From assembly GCA_007280335.1 (NCBI GenBank), contig QYQE01000031.1, positions 1-50,009 of the forward strand: DNA of 50,009 nt. Reading direction: 5' to 3'. Shown in pieces: positions 49,558 through 50,009 of the stretch. The DNA is from Nitrosopumilales archaeon (GTDB taxonomy: Archaea; Thermoproteota; Nitrososphaeria; Nitrososphaerales; Nitrosopumilaceae). The translations under genes were made by a program, and so were the position numbers. Positions within the stretch are counted from its first letter, which is position 1; each line of letters begins with the position of its first letter. The notes beneath the pieces are model-generated. The model searched no databases. It was not told the DNA's origin and saw only the letters and a list, made by a program, of their open reading frames with translations.

Positions 49558-49888
49558 GATTTTTTTCTAGTTCTTTTATTGCTGCATCTGCAATAGTATT
49601 TCTTTTTGGCGTTAGTACCACAAAATAATTTTTATCTGTCCTTTCAGCTGCTTCTACAGATTTGTATTTTTTTGTATTCATGTCAAACTCCAGCATTTTT
49701 CCATCAAGTTTTCCTTTTGTGTATATAACAAGATACATGTCCCCTGTCGTTGGATTGAGCGGAATTAGTGAAAATATATAACCTTTGTAAGAATTAATTG
49801 GCAGCATGTTTTTCATGGGTGGTGCCATGGTTGACATATATACAAAAATATCTTCTGGAGAATTAAATTCCTCGAACTCAAAATTCAT
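49550..49888 (-). CDS. 112-residue protein of unknown function
   Basis: A soluble, strand-rich product: YKGYIFSLIPLNPTTGDMYLVIYTKGK, GKMLEFDMNTKKYKSVE, TDKNYFVVLTPKRN. A final helix is DAAIKELEKNP. No signal peptide or membrane helix and no recognised family. A TATA-like TTATTATT lies about 22 bases before the ATG. Its 3' end overlaps the radical SAM gene by eight bases in converging orientation. Confidence 0.6.
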   Translation of the reverse strand: MNFEFEEFNSPEDIFVYMSTMAPPMKNMLPINSYKGYIFSLIPLNPTTGDMYLVIYTKGKLDGKMLEFDMNTKKYKSVEAAERTDKNYFVVLTPKRNTIADAAIKELEKNPT

Positions 49889-49960
49889 TATGTGACGTTG
49901 GTTGTTGTATAATAATAAGTTTAACTAAAAATGAAAAAATTGAATGTTTAGTATTTTGGC

Positions 49961-50009
49961 ATGAATCTTAGCCCAGTCTTTGCAGAAACAGCAATTATGG
50001 ATATAATTG
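49961..50009 (+). CDS. start of a gene running off the right edge
   Basis: From ATG 49961 a frame stays open to the window end (MNLSPVFAETAIMDII). The A/T-rich sequence 22-35 bases upstream could hold a promoter. Sixteen codons are too few to identify a product. Confidence 0.4.
   Translation, partial: MNLSPVFAETAIMDII

Noticed and set aside
1-50009. CRISPR arrays, rRNA genes, insertion-sequence transposases and replication-origin repeats.
   Set aside because: Reading through found no regularly spaced repeats, no rRNA-like sequence, no transposase motifs or terminal repeats, and no clustered origin boxes with Orc1/Cdc6.

Overview
The window is AT-rich, densely coded archaeal DNA and almost certainly comes from an ammonia-oxidising-type thaumarchaeon (Nitrososphaerota, Nitrosopumilus-like lineage). 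The evidence is archaeal information-processing genes (rpoN, rpS2, rpS4, rpS13 and archaeal-type GluRS), the KEOPS genes kae1 and bud32, archaeosine and wyosine tRNA enzymes, and an archaeal mevalonate/isopentenyl-phosphate-kinase lipid pathway. A large secreted protein also resembles the thaumarchaeal S-layer protein. No amo genes, rRNA or CRISPR arrays lie in the window. Many genes have a TATA-like box about 20-33 bases before the start codon, as expected for leaderless archaeal transcripts, and many starts are TTG or GTG.

Positions 1-5250 look accessory. They hold a TOPRIM/OLD-like nuclease fragment running off the left edge, a 40-residue Cys/His-rich microprotein, a winged-helix regulator, a secreted cupredoxin-metallopeptidase fusion, a small unknown protein, and a winged-helix regulator divergent from a tyrosine recombinase. 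The recombinase ends about 75 bases from the 3' end of an intact tRNA-Arg(TCT), which suggests one arm of an integrated element. Positions 5.2-16.6 kb are housekeeping: OGG-type glycosylase, beta-CASP nuclease, an unusual ferredoxin, archaeosine TGT, Fap7/AK6-like kinase, YchF-like GTPase, Kae1, Bud32, ITPase, wyosine enzyme Taw1, a 39-residue membrane microprotein and a Sulfolobus-type zinc alcohol dehydrogenase.

Positions 16.6-28.2 kb hold tRNA-His, a Dot1-like methyltransferase, UPF0147, Rieske and FAH-family proteins, and two leftward operons: IPK-IDI-GGPPS-GluRS(-FAH) and rpoN-enolase-rpS2-MEMO-mevalonate kinase-SRPBCC. These supply isoprenoid lipid precursors beside translation and transcription genes. 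The Nudix-type IDI appears to lack its catalytic cysteine. One TATA element seems to serve both rpoN and tRNA-Leu. Positions 28.2-38.8 kb contain translin, a YjeF-N/MBL hydrolase/CobT cluster, GlmS, rpS4-rpS13 (S13 with an Ala/Pro/Lys-rich tail), and a RavA/ViaA-like AAA ATPase-VWA-winged-helix operon.

Positions 38.9-50 kb carry the S-layer-like protein, then a nickel-pincer-nucleotide cofactor locus (larC-larE-cysteine desulfurase leftward; malate dehydrogenase-larB rightward) with no larA in view. A VIT1/CCC1-type metal transporter, a radical SAM enzyme, a small unknown protein and the beginning of another gene follow. The locus most worth following up is lar-MDH-desulfurase. Next are the IDI lacking its cysteine, the copper-ligand-deficient cupredoxin-protease, the ATPase-VWA-HTH triad and two unannotated microproteins.
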